A stretch of DNA of 64,000 nucleotides from Streptomyces prunicolor NBRC 13075 (GTDB lineage: Bacteria > Actinomycetota > Actinomycetes > Streptomycetales > Streptomycetaceae). A program made the translations under genes and the position numbers. The stretch lies in NCBI RefSeq assembly GCF_000367365.1, contig NZ_BARF01000028.1, positions 1 to 64,000 on the forward strand, read 5' to 3'. The notes below the pieces were generated by a model, which was not told the DNA's origin, did not search any database, and worked only from the letters and a program-made list of their open reading frames with translations. This document shows, piece by piece, positions 1 through 8,007 of the stretch. Every line of letters begins with the position of its first letter. Within the stretch, counting starts at the first letter, position 1.

Positions 1-4
1 CCTG

Positions 5-24
5 AAAAAGGGGCGCTTGCCCTT
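5..24 (-). terminator. Probable intrinsic terminator of the aldo/keto reductase gene
   Basis: Read on the minus strand, a short GC-rich hairpin (AAGGGC, loop AAGC, GCCC with one bulged C, then CTT) runs into five T residues just after the stop codon of the aldo/keto reductase. The stem is short and the window edge is close, so confidence is moderate. Confidence 0.5.
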
Positions 25-31
25 GAGGCGT

Positions 32-1024
32 CTACCAGGCGAAGGCCTCCGGCGACGGGCCCGGACCCGGGAAGATCTCGTCCAGCGACGTCAGGATCTC
101 CTTGCTCAGTTCCAGTTCTACGGCCCTCAGCGCGCTGTCGAGTTGTTCGGCCGTGCGCGGGCCGACGATCGGGCCGGTGATGCCGGGGCGGGTGAGGAGC
201 CAGGCCAGGGCTGCCTCGCCGGGTTCGATGCCGTGTTTGTCGAGGAGGTCCTCGTAGGCCTGGATCTGGGCGCGTGAGGTGGGGTTCGCGAGGGTGTCCG
301 CGGCCCGGCCGCTTGCCCGGCGGCCGCCCGAGATCTCCTTCTTGATGACCCCGCCGAGGAGTCCGCCCTGGAGCGGGGACCAGGGGATGACCCCGAGGCC
401 GTACTCCTGCGCGGCCGGGATGACCTCCATCTCGGCGCGGCGCTCGGCGAGGTTGTAGAGGCACTGCTCGCTGACGAGGCCGATGGTGCCACCGCGCCGC
501 GCGGCGATCTCGTTGGCCTGGGCGATCTTGTAACCGGGGAAGTTCGAGGAACCGACGTAGAGGATCTTGCCCTGCTGGATGAGGGTGTCGATCGCCTGCC
601 AGATCTCCTCGAACGGGGTGTCACGGTCGATGTGGTGGAACTGGTAGATGTCGATGTAGTCGGTCTGTAGCCGCTTCAGGCTGGCGTCCACGGCCCGCCG
701 GATGTTGACCGCGGAGAGCTTGTCGTGGTTGGGCCAGGCGTCGCCGTCGGCGGCCATGTTGCCGTAGACCTTGGTGGCGAGGACCGTCTTGTCGCGGTGG
801 TCGGGGCTCTTGGCGAACCAGCTGCCGATGATCTCCTCGGTGCGGCCCTTGTTCTCGCCCCAGCCGTACACGTTCGCGGTGTCGAAGTAGTTGATCCCCG
901 CGTCCAGCGCCGCGTCCATGATCGCGTGGCTGTCCGCCTCGTTCGTCTGCGGTCCGAAGTTCATCGTGCCGAGGACCAGTCGGCTGACCTTGAGGCCTGT
1001 GCGTCCGAGCTGCGTGTACTTCAT
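32..1024 (-). CDS. Aldo/keto reductase family oxidoreductase
   Basis: A complete 330-residue aldo/keto reductase, the usual length for the family, predicted to be a cytosolic NADPH-dependent carbonyl reductase with a TIM-barrel fold. It opens with the typical beta-hairpin (YTQLGRTGLKVSRLVLGTM). The family Asp and Tyr are in FDTANVYGWGENKGRTEEIIG, the barrel Lys is in VLATKVYG, and the His stands in IYQFHHID. The C-terminal cofactor region has the ITGPIVGPRTAEQLDSAL pattern. The substrate cannot be told. No good Shine-Dalgarno lies before the ATG; a TAGGTA box eight bases upstream suggests a leaderless or nearly leaderless transcript. Confidence 0.93.
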   Translation of the reverse strand: MKYTQLGRTGLKVSRLVLGTMNFGPQTNEADSHAIMDAALDAGINYFDTANVYGWGENKGRTEEIIGSWFAKSPDHRDKTVLATKVYGNMAADGDAWPNHDKLSAVNIRRAVDASLKRLQTDYIDIYQFHHIDRDTPFEEIWQAIDTLIQQGKILYVGSSNFPGYKIAQANEIAARRGGTIGLVSEQCLYNLAERRAEMEVIPAAQEYGLGVIPWSPLQGGLLGGVIKKEISGGRRASGRAADTLANPTSRAQIQAYEDLLDKHGIEPGEAALAWLLTRPGITGPIVGPRTAEQLDSALRAVELELSKEILTSLDEIFPGPGPSPEAFAW

Positions 1025-1079
1025 GAGTACCTAGCCAACGACTTTGAGTGCGCTCTATGCAAGGGGGATCAAAGGGGGA

Positions 1080-1667
1080 TCAGTCGCGGGGGAACTCGTC
1101 GGTGGTGAGGGTGAGGCCGACCACCGTGTCGGTGAGATCGAGGTCGTCCCCGAACGCCACCTTCGTCTCGGTCGTGTAGTCGTCGCCCTTGGGGTGGGTG
1201 TAGATGTGGCAGCGGCCCTGGTACGGGTCGGCGATGACGTAGACGGGGACCTCGGCGAGGGCGTACGCGGCCTTCTTCGGGCCGTAGTCGTTGGCGGCGG
1301 TTCCCTTGGAGATGACCTCGGCGACGAACTCGACGTCCTGGTAGCGCCAGCGCCCGCTCTCCGTCTTCTCGGCGCCCTCGGCCATCGCCGTCACGTCGGT
1401 CGCGAATCCGTTGAGGTGACCGGGGTAGTCGATACGGACGTCTGACTTCACGCGCTTCCGGGGGTACTTGGTCCGCAGCTGTTCGACGAAGTCCAGGATG
1501 ATCTCCCAGTGGGTGTCCCTCTGCGGCGACATGAACACGGTCCCCTCGACGATCTCGACCTTGTATCCCTCGGGGGCGGGCATCTTCTCGATCCGCTCGA
1601 ACAGCTCGTCGAGCGTGATCTCGTCGTCGCTCTTGGCCATCGCGATCCTGTCTTCAAGGACGGTCAT
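1080..1667 (-). CDS. Uma2 family (DUF820) putative restriction-like endonuclease
   Basis: A 195-residue Uma2/DUF820 protein with a PD-(D/E)xK-like core: EGYKVEIVEGTVFMSP near the N-terminus, the acidic pair region VRIDYPGHLNGFATDVTAM, VEFVAEVISKGT and a Lys-rich helix DYGPKKAAYALAEVPVYVI. The family is abundant in Streptomyces and its cellular role is unknown; nuclease activity is inferred from the fold. The start at 1667 is chosen because GAGGAG sits seven bases upstream. An open frame continues to 1874 but upstream of this start it has no family similarity. The gene is monocistronic in appearance and runs toward the aldo/keto reductase. Confidence 0.85.
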   Translation of the reverse strand: MTVLEDRIAMAKSDDEITLDELFERIEKMPAPEGYKVEIVEGTVFMSPQRDTHWEIILDFVEQLRTKYPRKRVKSDVRIDYPGHLNGFATDVTAMAEGAEKTESGRWRYQDVEFVAEVISKGTAANDYGPKKAAYALAEVPVYVIADPYQGRCHIYTHPKGDDYTTETKVAFGDDLDLTDTVVGLTLTTDEFPRD

Positions 1668-1782
1668 CGTGGCGCTCCTCCCCGGCCGCCCTCCACACAA
1701 GTGCAGCCGCGCGGTACAACGATACGCACGGTGACCGGGAGACGCGGGAATCACGCCCTCGACCGGCGTGATCACGCCCCGG

Positions 1783-2529
1783 TCAGCGGCGGGCCGACCG
1801 CCTCGACGAGGAGTGGTGCGGCCGGTGTTGGGTGCTGTCGCTCCCGGCCGGGTCGTCCTCGCCGTACTCCCCACCCACCCCCCACGCCTGATGCATCGCC
1901 CCCGCGAACGCCCCCGTGATCTTGTGCTCGCCGGCCGCGTTCGGATGCGTGCCGTCGTACGTGTCGTGGTCGACGTCGTACGACTCCGGGAGGGAGGCCA
2001 GGAGGAGAGGGGAGCGCCGTTCGTCCAGGTCGGCGACCGCCTTCGCCTGGAGTTCGTTGAAGAGGGCGACCTCGGTGGCGAAGGGCGCGTCCGTGCGGGC
2101 GCGGACGTTCGGGATCACCGGGAGGAACACCATGCGGACGGACGGCTTCGCGGTGCGGGCCTCCGCCACGAAGGACCGCATGTTGTCGGCTGTCTGCGTC
2201 GCGTTCGTGTAGAAGCCCAGGTCGATCAGGCCGAGGGAGACCAGGAGCACGTCCGCCCGGTGCGCGCGGACCGCCTCGCCGATCAGCGGGGCCATGTGCA
2301 GCCAGCCCTCGCCCCAGCCGGCCAGGTGGAAGTGCGGGAAGTCGGGGTCGGCGTACTCGTACGACGTGGGCGTGTCCGTCGCCTTGTCGTACAGCGTCTC
2401 GCGCGGGCCGACCACGGCGAACGGGCCGCCATAGGTCGCGCGCAGGTGCTGCCACATCCGGTAACGCCAAGTGTGTTCGCCCGCGCTCCCGATCGTCATG
2501 GAGTCGCCTACGGGCATGAACCTGAGCAT
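1783..2529 (-). CDS. SGNH/GDSL hydrolase family protein
   Basis: About 248 residues with SGNH hydrolase features. The nucleophile block is FMPVGDSMTIG at the extreme N-terminus, the oxyanion-type block is LLVSLGLIDLG (a variant of the usual GxND), and the Asp/His block is TYDGTHPNAAGEHK near residue 205. No signal peptide is seen, so a cytosolic esterase is likely although secreted relatives exist. The tail after residue 220 is Ser/Arg-rich and probably disordered. I chose the ATG at 2529; the next Met, four codons on, lies immediately before the catalytic block and is also possible. It is divergent from the secreted protein gene at 2648. Confidence 0.82.
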   Translation of the reverse strand: MLRFMPVGDSMTIGSAGEHTWRYRMWQHLRATYGGPFAVVGPRETLYDKATDTPTSYEYADPDFPHFHLAGWGEGWLHMAPLIGEAVRAHRADVLLVSLGLIDLGFYTNATQTADNMRSFVAEARTAKPSVRMVFLPVIPNVRARTDAPFATEVALFNELQAKAVADLDERRSPLLLASLPESYDVDHDTYDGTHPNAAGEHKITGAFAGAMHQAWGVGGEYGEDDPAGSDSTQHRPHHSSSRRSARR

Positions 2530-2647
2530 CCGCTCATGATGGACGATCAACCATCGATGGATGGAACGGGTGGGGTGTGAGGCCCACCACGCCCGGCCCG
2601 CTACAGCACTCTCCGTTCCGCACCGCACGGGATGGCAGGCTTGGGGC

Positions 2648-3643
2648 ATGCGTCGCTTCCTCGCGTTCCTCGGTGCCGGCTTCCTCGTCGGCGCGCTCGC
2701 TCTGCCCGCAGCCGCAGCACCCTCCGACGACGGTGACGGCAAGGGCGACAAGGGGTTCACGATCACGGACTCCCGGATCACCGAGTCCAGCGGGCTCGCC
2801 GCCTCGCACCTCCACCCCGGCATCTACTGGACGCACAACGACAGCGACGACGGCCCGTACATCTACGCCGTCGACAGCAGCACCGGCAAGACGGTCGCCA
2901 CGGTCACCTTCAGCGGGGTCGGCAAACCGCGTGACGTCGAGGCGATCTCCATCGGGCCGCACAACGAGATCTACATCGGCGACATCGGCGACAACCTCGA
3001 CGGGACCTGGCCCTACGTCTGGATCTACAAGCTGCCCGAGCCGAAGGTGCTCAAGAACCAGACGATCCGGGCCACGCAGTACGTCGTGAAGTACTCGGAC
3101 GGGGCGCGCAACGCCGAGTCGCTGCTCGTGCACCCCAAGACCGGGCGCGTGTACATCATCGACAAGAAGGAGGACGGCGGGCATCTGTTCGAGGGCCCGG
3201 CCACGCTCTCCTCCTCCGGGACGAATTACTTCAAGCCCATCGCCGCCGTGGACCTCTGGGCCACCGACGCCGCGTTCTCGCCCAACGGCCAACAGCTCGC
3301 CGTACGCGGGTACTTGGGCGGGATCTACTACGACTGGAACGGCGGGAAGATCAAGCGCGAGGGGCGCCTCGACGTGCCGTTGCAGGGGCAGGGGGAGTCC
3401 GTCAGCTACTCCGCCGACGGGACCAAGCTGATGTACGGGAGCGAGGGCACCGACAGTCCGGTGCAGGCCGAGGATGCTCCTGGGGGTGGCTCGGACTCCT
3501 CCAAGTCGCCCTCCGGGGGCGGGAGTTCGGCGAGCGGTGACAGTGACGGCGGCTCGGGGAACAGTGTGAAGATCGGCGCCCTGGCCGTCGTGGTCGTCGG
3601 CGGGGCGTTGTTCGGGCTGCGGCGCCTCACGCGTCGCCGCTGA
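2648..3643 (+). CDS. Secreted, membrane-anchored beta-propeller-like protein
   Basis: A 331-residue exported protein. Residues 1-25 form a signal peptide (MRRFLAFLGAGFLVGALALP, then AAAA). The body has repeated beta-strand motifs that look like an irregular beta-propeller: SSGLAASHLHPGIYWTHNDS, IYIGDIGDN, YSDGARNAESLLVHP and DAAFSPNGQQLAVRGY. A Gly/Ser/Asp-rich linker follows, then a hydrophobic segment (IGALAVVVVGGALFGL) and the basic stop RRLTRRR, so it is probably anchored facing out. The function is not recognised. Its 3' end overlaps the convergent TetR gene by 17 bases. Confidence 0.85.
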   Translation: MRRFLAFLGAGFLVGALALPAAAAPSDDGDGKGDKGFTITDSRITESSGLAASHLHPGIYWTHNDSDDGPYIYAVDSSTGKTVATVTFSGVGKPRDVEAISIGPHNEIYIGDIGDNLDGTWPYVWIYKLPEPKVLKNQTIRATQYVVKYSDGARNAESLLVHPKTGRVYIIDKKEDGGHLFEGPATLSSSGTNYFKPIAAVDLWATDAAFSPNGQQLAVRGYLGGIYYDWNGGKIKREGRLDVPLQGQGESVSYSADGTKLMYGSEGTDSPVQAEDAPGGGSDSSKSPSGGGSSASGDSDGGSGNSVKIGALAVVVVGGALFGLRRLTRRR

Positions 3644-4424
3644 ACTCCTGTGCCGCGCACCGCTGTTGGACCACCATCTCCAGTCCGTCCAGGATGCGTC
3701 CGAGCCCGAACCCGAAGTGGTCGAAGCTCGCGGTGAAGGTGTCGGGGGAGAGGGACGCGAGGGTCGGGTACGCGCCGGTCGCCATCGCCTTCTCCAGCGC
3801 CGGGACCTGGGCGCCGTAGAACTCCGCGTCGGTCAGGCCGGTGCTGCGGGCCGCCTCCTCCTGGTGGACCTGGGTGCGCGCGGCGCCGACGACGTAGCCG
3901 TCGATCATGACGACCGTCGAGACGAGTTCCGGGTCGGTCAGGCCCATCGGGCGGATGCGGGCGAGCAGGTGTTCCAGGGTGGCGAGGGCGCGGGGGCCGA
4001 GGAGCGGGCGGGACTGGTTGACGCGTAGCAGCCAGGGGTGACGCCGGTGGACGGCGAGGGCGTCGCGGGCGGCGGTTTCCAGTGCCGTACGCCAACTGCC
4101 GCTGCGGTCGCGGTCGTTGGGGTGGTCCGGGAAGCGGACGCGGTCCAGCATCAGATCGAGGAGTTCGGCCTTGCCGGGGACGTAGCGATACAGGGACATC
4201 GCGCCGGTGCCGAGGTCGGTGGCGACCCGGCGCATGGAGACCGCGTCCAGTCCCTCCTCGTCCGCGATGCGGATGGCCGCGTCCACGATCCGGTCGACGC
4301 TCAGGCCCGGTTTCGGTCCGCGGGTGGGGCGCGGGCCGGTGTTCCACAGCAGTTCGAGGGTGCGATCGATGTCACCGCTGCCGCTGGAGTCCGTCGAGTT
4401 CGAGTTCGGTGGCCTGCTCGTCAT
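3627..4424 (-). CDS. TetR/AcrR family regulator of the adjacent DrrAB-like exporter
   Basis: A 265-residue TetR-type repressor. After about 35 polar residues the helix-turn-helix lies in LSVDRIVDAAIRIADEEGLD through VSMRRVATDLGTGAMSLYRYV, typical of the subgroup with a C-terminal ligand domain rich in Arg and His (HRRHPWLLRVNQSRPLLGP). It is divergent from an ABC exporter, and the space between them holds an inverted repeat at 4458-4489. Auto-repression and repression of the exporter are inferred, with an unknown drug-like ligand. No clear ribosome site precedes the ATG at 4424. Confidence 0.88.
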   Translation of the reverse strand: MTSRPPNSNSTDSSGSGDIDRTLELLWNTGPRPTRGPKPGLSVDRIVDAAIRIADEEGLDAVSMRRVATDLGTGAMSLYRYVPGKAELLDLMLDRVRFPDHPNDRDRSGSWRTALETAARDALAVHRRHPWLLRVNQSRPLLGPRALATLEHLLARIRPMGLTDPELVSTVVMIDGYVVGAARTQVHQEEAARSTGLTDAEFYGAQVPALEKAMATGAYPTLASLSPDTFTASFDHFGFGLGRILDGLEMVVQQRCAAQEFSGDA

Positions 4425-4457
4425 GCGGGGGAGTGTAGGTCCATGGGTGAAAACCGA

Positions 4458-4489
4458 GTACACCGTACGCGCTATCGGATACGGTGCAC
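4458..4489. promoter_or_regulatory. Candidate TetR operator between regulator and ABC exporter
   Basis: The arms GTACACCGTA and TACGGTGCAC form an inverted repeat, nine of ten positions matching, with a 12-base spacer. It sits in the middle of the divergent intergenic region, where it could overlap promoters for both genes. Assignment to the neighbouring TetR protein is by position and symmetry only. Confidence 0.6.
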
Positions 4490-4518
4490 GCAGTTCGGTA
4501 CGGGAGGGAGGGAAGGGC

Positions 4519-5532
4519 ATGAGCGGTGACGGGTACGTGGTCGAGGCCGAAGGGCTGGAGAAGCGCTACGGCGACAAACGCGCCCTCGACGGCTTCGACC
4601 TGGCCGTCCGCGAGGGCACCGTGCACGGGCTGCTCGGTCCGAACGGGGCCGGTAAGACCACCGCCGTCCGTATCCTCTCCACCCTCGTCCGGCTCGACGG
4701 CGGTCGGGCGACCGTCGCCGGTCTCGATGTGGCCCGGCAGCCGCGCCAGGTGCGTTCGCGGATCGGGCTCACCGGCCAGTACGCGGCGATCGACGAGATC
4801 CTCACCGGCCGGCAGAACCTGGAGATGTTCGGCCGCCTCTTCCATCTCGGGCGCAAGCGGGCCAAGTTGAGGGCGGCCCAACTCCTGCGCCAGTTCGACC
4901 TGGAGGCCGCGGCGGACAAGGGCGCGGGCGGCTACAGCGGTGGCATGCGCCGCCGTCTGGACCTCGCCGCGTCGATGATCCTGGCGCCGGCTGTCCTGTT
5001 CCTGGACGAACCGACCACCGGCCTCGACCCGCGCAGCCGGGGCGAAGTCTGGGAGGCGGTGCGGCAGTTGGTGGCCGACGGCACCACCGTCCTGCTCACC
5101 ACGCAGTACCTGGAGGAGGCCGACCGGCTGGCCTCCCGCATCACCGTCATCGACCAGGGCCGGGCCATCGCCGACGACACCCTCGACGGCCTCAAGAACC
5201 GCGTCGGCGGCGACCGCGTCGAGGTCGTGGTGCGCGAACCGGCCCACATCCCGTACGCGTTGCAGGCGGTCGCGAGGGTGGCTCACGGTGGCCAACCGGA
5301 GGCCGACATGGGGGAGTTGAGGGTGCACGCGCCGGTCGTCGACCGGGTGGGGTCACTGAGCGAGGTCGCCCGCTACCTTCAGCACTACGGCATCCCGGTC
5401 GAGGACATCGGCCTGCGCCGCCCGAGCCTGGACGACGTGTTCCTCCGGCTGACGGGCCGCCGTACGGAAGAGGAACCGGCGGACCAGGAGCCGGAGTTCG
5501 AGGCTCCGGCGGCCGAGGGGGCGGCGGCGTGA
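4519..5532 (+). CDS. DrrA-like ABC transporter ATP-binding protein
   Basis: A 337-residue ATPase of the daunorubicin-resistance (DrrA) family, which energises export of drugs or lipids with a separate membrane partner. Walker A is [14 protein letters not shown] at about residue 40, the signature is [16 protein letters not shown], Walker B is [15 protein letters not shown] and the switch region [11 protein letters not shown]. The C-terminal domain ends in the usual [10 protein letters not shown] followed by a Glu-rich tail. GGGAGGGAGGGAAGGG precedes the ATG at 4519. It overlaps the permease gene by a GTGA junction, indicating translational coupling, and is probably controlled by the divergent TetR protein. 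Confidence 0.93.
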   Translation: MSGDGYVVEAEGLEKRYGDKRALDGFDLAVREGTVHGLLGPNGAGKTTAVRILSTLVRLDGGRATVAGLDVARQPRQVRSRIGLTGQYAAIDEILTGRQNLEMFGRLFHLGRKRAKLRAAQLLRQFDLEAAADKGAGGYSGGMRRRLDLAASMILAPAVLFLDEPTTGLDPRSRGEVWEAVRQLVADGTTVLLTTQYLEEADRLASRITVIDQGRAIADDTLDGLKNRVGGDRVEVVVREPAHIPYALQAVARVAHGGQPEADMGELRVHAPVVDRVGSLSEVARYLQHYGIPVEDIGLRRPSLDDVFLRLTGRRTEEEPADQEPEFEAPAAEGAAA

Positions 5533-6398
5533 GCGGCGGCGCGTCGACGGCGTCCGAGGCGACCGGGCGGACGTACCGCAGACGGCCGCAGCACGGGCGT
5601 CTGTTCTGGACGGTCGCGGACTGCTGGAACGTCGTCCGGCGCGGCCTGACCCACTACCGGCGCCAACCGGTCAGCATCCTCTGGCAGTTGGGCTTCCCGA
5701 TCCTGTCCGTGCTGCTGTACGGCTACGTCTTCGGCAAGGCGATGCGGGTGCCGGGCGGCGGGGACTACAAGGCGTTCCTGATGCCGGGCATGTTCGTGAT
5801 GACGGTCGCCATGGGGTTCGTCTCCACGGCGACGATCTTCGTGAACGACGCGAAGAAGGGTGTCATCGACCGGTTCCGTTCCATGCCGATGGCGCCGTCG
5901 GCGGTGGTCGCGGGGCGCGGTGCGACCGATCTCATCGTCGCCTGCGCCGAGTTGGGCATCATGATGGCCACGGCGTACGGCATGGGCTGGCGCCCGGAGT
6001 TCGGCTCGGGACCCGACTTCGGCGTCGGCTTCGTGAAGGCCGTAGCGCTGCTTCTGGCACTGCGGTTCGCGTTGATCTGGGTGGGGGTCTGGCTGGGACT
6101 GCTGCTGCCGGGGCCCGAGCAGGTGGGCGGGCTGTTCGCGATCGTCTTCCCGCTGACGATGATCTCCAGCATCTATGTCTCCCCGCAGCAGATGCCCCAC
6201 TGGCTGGGCCAGGCCGCGCTCTGGAACCCGCTCTCCTCGACGGCCGGCGCCACCCGCGCGCTCTTCGGCGCACCGACGGGACAGGGCACGTCCTGGCCGG
6301 AACAGCACGCGTTGCTGCTCGCGGGGGCGTGGCCGGCGGCGCTGACGCTGCTGTTCCTGCCGTTGGCGGTACGGAGGTTCCGCAGGCTCAGCCGGTAG
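5529..6398 (+). CDS. DrrB-like ABC-2 type membrane permease
   Basis: A 289-residue permease with about six hydrophobic segments, for example [37 protein letters not shown] and [17 protein letters not shown]. The ABC-2 signature region near the end reads [19 protein letters not shown]. The GTG start at 5529 overlaps the stop of the ATPase gene. Together they should form an exporter in the plasma membrane; substrate unknown. Confidence 0.92.
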   Translation: MSGGASTASEATGRTYRRRPQHGRLFWTVADCWNVVRRGLTHYRRQPVSILWQLGFPILSVLLYGYVFGKAMRVPGGGDYKAFLMPGMFVMTVAMGFVSTATIFVNDAKKGVIDRFRSMPMAPSAVVAGRGATDLIVACAELGIMMATAYGMGWRPEFGSGPDFGVGFVKAVALLLALRFALIWVGVWLGLLLPGPEQVGGLFAIVFPLTMISSIYVSPQQMPHWLGQAALWNPLSSTAGATRALFGAPTGQGTSWPEQHALLLAGAWPAALTLLFLPLAVRRFRRLSR

Positions 6399-6481
6399 GC
6401 GGCCCGGTAGGCGGCAAGGGGCGCGCGGTGCGCGTCCCGGGGTTCGTTGCGCGCTCCCGTCGGCCGTGCTTGGCTCGCCCG

Positions 6482-7177
6482 ATGAATCTTCTGCTGACGG
6501 CCAGTGGCCTGCGCAATGACACCCTGCGGGACGCGTTGCGGGACATGCTGGGAAAGCCGTTCGGATCGGCGAACGTCGTGTACGTCCCCACGGCGTCGGT
6601 CGCCGAGCCGGGGGACCACGGCTGGTTCGTCGAGGACCTGAACCGGCTGCACGGCCTCGGCTGGCGGGAGTTCGACGTCCTTGAACTGAACGGCCTGCCC
6701 CGGCAGTTGGTCCTCGACCGGCTGCTCCACGCCGACGTCGTCTATGTCGAGGGCGGCAACCACTACCACCTCGCACGCAGCATCACCGGCAACGGCCTGG
6801 CCGACGGTTTCCTGGAGGCGCTGGAGAGCCGGGTCTATGTCGGGGTCAGCGCCGGGTCGATGATCTTCAGCCGCAATCTCACCGCGCACTCCGCCGACGT
6901 CATCGGGGACACCGCGGACCTCCACCTGCTCGGCGCGACGACCGTCGAGCCGCCGTTCGGCCTCTTCGACTGGTACCTCAAGCCGCATCTGTACTCGCCG
7001 AACTTCCCCGAGCGGGACGACACTTGGGCCGATCGCATCGTGGCGCGGGCGAACTTCCCGCTCTACTTCATCGACGACGACACGGCCGTGCGCGTCAGGG
7101 ACGGCAAGGTGGAGGTCGTTTCCGAGGGGCGGTGGCGGTTTCATCCGGTCCCTCCGGTACATCCGATCCATCCGTGA
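6482..7177 (+). CDS. Peptidase E-like protein (family S51)
   Basis: A 231-residue member of the peptidase S51 (alpha-aspartyl dipeptidase / cyanophycinase-like) family. The nucleophile elbow GVSAGSMIF carries the expected Ser near residue 122, the preceding strand has DVVYVEGGNHYHLAR, and the C-terminal part holds YFIDDDTAVRV. The role in cutting N-terminal Asp dipeptides or in peptide recycling is inferred from the family. The length is normal and no signal peptide is present. It stands alone, about 80 bases after the ABC exporter. Confidence 0.85.
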   Translation: MNLLLTASGLRNDTLRDALRDMLGKPFGSANVVYVPTASVAEPGDHGWFVEDLNRLHGLGWREFDVLELNGLPRQLVLDRLLHADVVYVEGGNHYHLARSITGNGLADGFLEALESRVYVGVSAGSMIFSRNLTAHSADVIGDTADLHLLGATTVEPPFGLFDWYLKPHLYSPNFPERDDTWADRIVARANFPLYFIDDDTAVRVRDGKVEVVSEGRWRFHPVPPVHPIHP

Positions 7178-7200
7178 CGTAGCGAGTTCGGCGGATTCCG

Positions 7201-7972
7201 TTGCCGGGCGTGCTCGCGCGGTCCGCCGGTGCGGACGGGCGCCCGGGACCGGGGCGGGGCGAGGTCGACACGGCCGTGGTGGAGAACGCGTTGCGCCGCG
7301 CGGTCGACGGACTCGGCCCCGGACAGCGGGAGTTGGGCCGGTTGACCTTCGGCCTGGAACCTGGCACGCGCGCTGTCGGGCAAGGTGCGGCGTGACAAGG
7401 CCGCCGACCTGGCGGGGATCGGCGCCGACCGTTTCCGCAAGCACCAGGAGAAGCTGCTCGTCCGCCAGGTCGCCGAGGCGATTCTGGCGGGAGCCGAACC
7501 TGTGGTGTCCGGTGCGGAGTACACCGCGCCCGGGTCGTTCCAGCCGCCCCAGCCGCCCCAGCCGCCCCCGCTCGTGCGGGCGGGGGCGGCATCCGGTGGA
7601 GACGCCCTTTCCGCACGGCGAGGTGACGATCACCCTGCACGTGGCGCCCATCGAACTGATCGAGCGGGTCGATGTGTTGGTGTCGTCGGAGAACATCTAC
7701 TTCGAGATGTCCAAGACGTTCCGCCGCACGATCTCCGGGAGCCTGCGGCGGGCCAGGAGCGGGATTCCGGCGGGCTCCCGCTGCGGTCCGTCGCCCTGCC
7801 CCTGTTCGGCGCGGGGCGCGGCGGCCTGGACGCGCGCAAGAGCGCGGAGGCCGTCCTCGGGGCGCTGGAGATCGCGCTGGCGGCCGACCCCGACTGGCCG
7901 GTGCACCTGGTGACACGCAATCCCGTCAGCGCGGCCGCCGTACTGGAGGCACTCGCCGCGCGCCGCCGGTGA
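7201..7972 (+). pseudogene. Decayed macro-domain protein gene
   Basis: Remnants of one protein are spread over three reading frames. About 7261-7385 reads VDTAVVENALRRAVDGLG, then a shift gives KAADLAGIGADRFRKHQEKL, a second shift gives ITLHVAPIELIERVDVLVSS followed by ENIYFEMSKTFRRTISG, and a third returns to the second frame with ALPLFGAGRGGLDARKS to the end. The last two pieces match the two ends of a macro domain, an ADP-ribose-binding fold, but the middle is deleted. With at least three frameshifts plus a deletion it cannot be functional. It lies at the edge of the kinase/phosphatase/vWA island. Confidence 0.8.
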
Positions 7973-8007
7973 GCCCCGGGACGCCGCTGAGCCCCGGGAC
8001 GGAACGC

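Noticed and set aside
1668..1874. N-terminal extension of the Uma2 protein
   Set aside because: No family similarity in this part and a clear GAGGAG ribosome site supports the start at 1667.
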